Source: Streptomyces sp. NBC_01454
GTDB taxonomy: Bacteria > Actinomycetota > Actinomycetes > Streptomycetales > Streptomycetaceae
Length of the DNA: 64,000 nt
NCBI RefSeq assembly: GCF_036227565.1
Contig: NZ_CP109460.1
Span: 1,922,001-1,986,000 of the forward strand
Direction of reading: 5' to 3'
Shown: positions 61,740 to 64,000 of the stretch, piece by piece
How positions within the stretch are numbered: position 1 is the stretch's first letter
Layout of the letters: each line of letters begins with the position of its first letter
Position numbers and translations under genes: made by a program
The notes under the pieces: model-generated
Databases searched by the model: none
Told to the model about the DNA's origin: nothing
Seen by the model: only the letters and a program-made list of their open reading frames with translations

Positions 61740-62873
61740 TCAGGTCCGCTCCCGGTACAGCTCCTTGGCGATGATCGAGCGCTGCACCTCCGTGGCGCCT
61801 TCGTAGATGCGCGGCGCACGGACCTCCCGGTAGAGGTGTTCCAGCAGGTGTCCGCGGCGCAGCGCGCGGGCGCCGTGGATCTGCACGGCGGCATCGACGA
61901 CGTACTGGGCGGTCTCGGTCGCCAGCAGCTTGGCCATGGCCGAACGGCGCGCGATGTCCGGGGCCCCGGTGTCGTACGCGGAGGCCGCCGCGTACACCAG
62001 GAGCCGGGCGGACTCGACCCGGGTGGCCATCTCGGCGAGCTGGTGGCCGACGGACTGGAGGTCTCGCAGCGGGCCGCCGAACGCGGTGCGCGCGCCGGCG
62101 TGTGCCAGTGCCGCATCCAGCGCGGCCTGCGCCATGCCGACCGCGAAGGCGCCCACGCTGGGCCGGAAGAGATTCAGCGTGGCCATCGCCACGGCGAACC
62201 CGGCGTCCACCTCACCCAGGACGTCCGCCCTGGTCACCGGCGTGCCGTCGAAGACGAGGGTGCCGATGGGGTGCGGGCTGAGCATGTCCAGGCGCTCGCC
62301 GGTCAGTCCGGGACGGTCGGCGGGGACGAGGAAGGCGGTGACGCCGCGCGCGCCCGCCCCGCCGCCCGTGCGGGCGAAGACGGTGGCGAAGTCGGCCTCG
62401 GGGGCGTTGGAGATCCAGCACTTCTCGCCGGTCAGCCGCCAGCCGTCCGGTCCGTCCGGCTCGGCCGCCAGGGACAGCGCGGCGGCGTCCGAACCGGCCC
62501 CCGGCTCGCTGAGCGCGAAGGACGCGACCGCCCGGCCCGCGCCGACCTCCGGCAGCCAGCGCGCGCGCTGCTCCGCCGTCCCGGACTGCACGACCGGATA
62601 GGCCCCCAGCCCCTGGAGCGCCAGCGCGGTCTCCGCCTCCGTGCACTCCTGGGCGAGGGATTCCCGCAGCAGGCACAGGTCCAGGGCGCGCAGGGCCCCG
62701 TCGGCGGGGAACAGGCGTCGCAGCAGGCCCAGTTCGCCGAGGGCGGCGACGAGCGGGCGGTTGACCCGGCCCTCGGTGCCCTTCTCCGCCAGCGGCCGCA
62801 GCCGTTCGGCGGTGAGTGCGCGCAGTTCGGCACACCATTTCCGCTCATCCGGTCCCAGCGCGAATACGGTCAC
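61740..62873 (-). CDS. Acyl-CoA dehydrogenase family flavoprotein
   Basis: 377 residues. N-terminal helices, then VASFALSEPGAGSDAAALSL (FAD-binding) and GWRLTGEKCWISNAPEADFA in the beta domain. The C-terminal helical domain has GAYVVDAA-like QYVVDAAVQIHGARALRRGH and the catalytic-loop PRIYEGATEVQRSIIAKEL. FAD-dependent alpha,beta-desaturation of an acyl- or aroyl-CoA is the family reaction. It is divergent from a benzoate-type CoA ligase, suggesting an aromatic or acyl acid pathway. Confidence 0.9.
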   Translation of the reverse strand: MTVFALGPDERKWCAELRALTAERLRPLAEKGTEGRVNRPLVAALGELGLLRRLFPADGALRALDLCLLRESLAQECTEAETALALQGLGAYPVVQSGTAEQRARWLPEVGAGRAVASFALSEPGAGSDAAALSLAAEPDGPDGWRLTGEKCWISNAPEADFATVFARTGGGAGARGVTAFLVPADRPGLTGERLDMLSPHPIGTLVFDGTPVTRADVLGEVDAGFAVAMATLNLFRPSVGAFAVGMAQAALDAALAHAGARTAFGGPLRDLQSVGHQLAEMATRVESARLLVYAAASAYDTGAPDIARRSAMAKLLATETAQYVVDAAVQIHGARALRRGHLLEHLYREVRAPRIYEGATEVQRSIIAKELYRERT

Positions 62874-63080
62874 GAGGCGGCTCCCCTGCTCACGGTCCTC
62901 TATCGCGGTCTGTTGACTGCCGTCACGAACACGTTACGCTGACGACGGATCCGAACGGCAGTATGCGACCCGCAGAACGAGCAGTCACCCGAGCCTTCCC
63001 ACCGGTTCCGTACCGGCCTCCACAGTCCCCCCTCCCACCCCCGGCCGCCCGTCGGCCACCCGCCCAAGGGGGCACCCGCC

Positions 63081-64000
63081 ATGGAGCTACGGTCCTCGGC
63101 GCACGCCGACACCTTCGCGCGCGACCGGCTGCCGCCGCCCGACCAGTGGCCGCAGCTCACCGATCTGGGCTATCCCGACCGCCTGAACTGCGGCGCCGAG
63201 CTGCTGGACACCACCATCGCGCGGCTCGGCCCCGACCGGCCCGCGATCCGTGACGCCGACGGGCCGGTGTGGACCTACGGCCAGCTGCGGGCCCAGGTCG
63301 ACGCCATCGCCCACGCCCTCACCGGCCCGCTGGGGGTGCGGCCCGGCAACCGTGTGCTGCTGCGCGGCCCCACCACGCCGTGGCTGGCCGCCTGCTGGCT
63401 CGCCGTGATGAAGGCGGGGGCGGTGGCGGTGACCGTGCTGGCCGCGCAGCGCCCCGAGGAGCTGGCCACGATCTGTGAGATCGCCCGAGTGCGGTTCGCG
63501 CTGTGCGATGTCCGCTCGGTCGACGATCTCGCCAAGGCCGGGGTCCCGGAGCTGCGGATCACCCCCTTCGGCGGGGACGGCCCGGACGACCTGCGGCAGC
63601 TCGCCCGGCCGGGCGGGGCACCGTATCCGGCGGTGCCGACCGCGGCCGACGACGTCGCACTGATCGCCTTCACCTCGGGCACCACCGGGCGCCCCAAAGG
63701 CTGTATGCACTTCCACCGCGATGTGCTCGCCATCGCGGACACCTTCTCGGCGCAGGTGCTGCGCCCCGAGCCGGACGACGTGTTCGCCGGCAGCCCCCCG
63801 CTCGGCTTCACCTTCGGCCTCGGCGGGCTGGTCATCTTCCCGCTGCGAGCCGGTGCCTCGGCCCATCTCGCCGACTGGGGCGGGCCGGAGCGGCTGCTCG
63901 GCGACATCGCCGCGCACCGGATCTCGGTGCTGTTCACCGCGCCGACCGCCTATCGCGCGATGCTCCCCAAGCTCGCCGGGCACGACGTCTCCTCCCTGCG
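63081..64000 (+). CDS. Benzoate-CoA ligase-type AMP-forming enzyme, 3' end cut by window
   Basis: 306 residues visible from ATG 63081 (AAGGGGGC upstream), with no stop before the window end. ANL superfamily: AFTSGTTGRPKGCMHFHRD (P-loop, near residues 197-215) is typical of benzoate/4-hydroxybenzoate/2-aminobenzoate ligases. TYGQLRAQVDAIAHALTGPL and GSPPLGFTFGLGGLVIFPLR fit this subfamily. It activates an aromatic acid through an adenylate to the CoA thioester. The divergent acyl-CoA dehydrogenase is a plausible partner. Confidence 0.9.
   Translation, partial: MELRSSAHADTFARDRLPPPDQWPQLTDLGYPDRLNCGAELLDTTIARLGPDRPAIRDADGPVWTYGQLRAQVDAIAHALTGPLGVRPGNRVLLRGPTTPWLAACWLAVMKAGAVAVTVLAAQRPEELATICEIARVRFALCDVRSVDDLAKAGVPELRITPFGGDGPDDLRQLARPGGAPYPAVPTAADDVALIAFTSGTTGRPKGCMHFHRDVLAIADTFSAQVLRPEPDDVFAGSPPLGFTFGLGGLVIFPLRAGASAHLADWGGPERLLGDIAAHRISVLFTAPTAYRAMLPKLAGHDVSSL

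Noticed and set aside
60726..62942. Long plus-strand frame of 738 codons
   Set aside because: Antisense to the clear VOC and acyl-CoA dehydrogenase genes; no ribosome site and random composition.

Overview
The window is high-GC actinobacterial DNA, almost certainly from Streptomyces or a close relative. Evidence: strong G/C bias at third codon positions, many GTG starts, four-base start/stop overlaps inside operons, Zur-box-like sites of the streptomycete type, and a Streptomyces-type contractile injection system cluster. The left 39 kb is accessory and heavily rearranged; the right 25 kb looks like stable chromosome.

Left edge (1-5.0 kb): three tandem genes that look like a defence module. 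They encode a superfamily 1 helicase with a C-terminal Vsr/DUF559-like nuclease (5' end outside the window), an AbiJ/HEPN-like protein, and an unknown protein with a possible E-x-K nuclease motif. They stop just before a tRNA-Thr 3'-half sequence (5236-5283). A near-copy of that sequence lies at 31595-31642, and both have a decayed tyrosine integrase nearby. The 26 kb between them behaves like an old integrative island.

Island core (7-21.6 kb): a zinc-starvation locus. It holds two His-rich repeat proteins, a Fur/Zur-type regulator, a small conserved protein, a CobW GTPase, a WD40 protein, a 2Fe-2S ferredoxin-like protein, a frameshifted ArsR regulator, a ZnuACBB-type uptake system, a Cys-less ribosomal L32, a second CobW GTPase and, further on, a Cys-less S18 next to the remnant of a third CobW gene destroyed by an IS5-type insertion. 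Zur-box-like sites precede the regulator, znuA and L32. The logic is metal uptake, replacement of zinc ribosomal proteins and GTPase-guided metal delivery. P-type ATPase and methyltransferase remnants show deletion.

Island right part and beyond (22-39 kb): mixed cargo and debris. It includes a VanZ-like protein, a tyrosine phosphatase, a LysR regulator beside a broken dehydratase, a chloroperoxidase-type hydrolase, a TetR/peroxiredoxin pair with a partly duplicated promoter and 5' end, an SDR, a lipid kinase with an HdeD-type protein, a MerR regulator below a perfect 32-bp palindrome, broken RsbW-like and SpoIIE-like genes, another tRNA-Gly 3' fragment, a possible type I-E CRISPR relic, and a 220-bp sequence duplicated from 5.6 kb.

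Right part (39.2-59.5 kb): a contractile injection system cluster, nearly all on the minus strand. It contains a LuxR-type regulator, DUF4255 cap/terminator protein, AAA+ ATPase, DUF5701 protein, DUF4157 protein, sheath, two tube proteins, small assembly proteins, a 1103-residue low-complexity protein, LysM protein, VgrG-like spike, gp25, baseplate J, tail protein I and a zinc-ribbon/discoidin membrane protein. A ricin-like membrane protein is inserted on the opposite strand. No PAAR tip, tail fibre or conventional tape-measure gene was recognised. The last 4.5 kb holds a membrane protein/winged-helix pair, a VOC protein, an acyl-CoA dehydrogenase and the divergent start of a benzoate-CoA-ligase-type gene cut by the window end.
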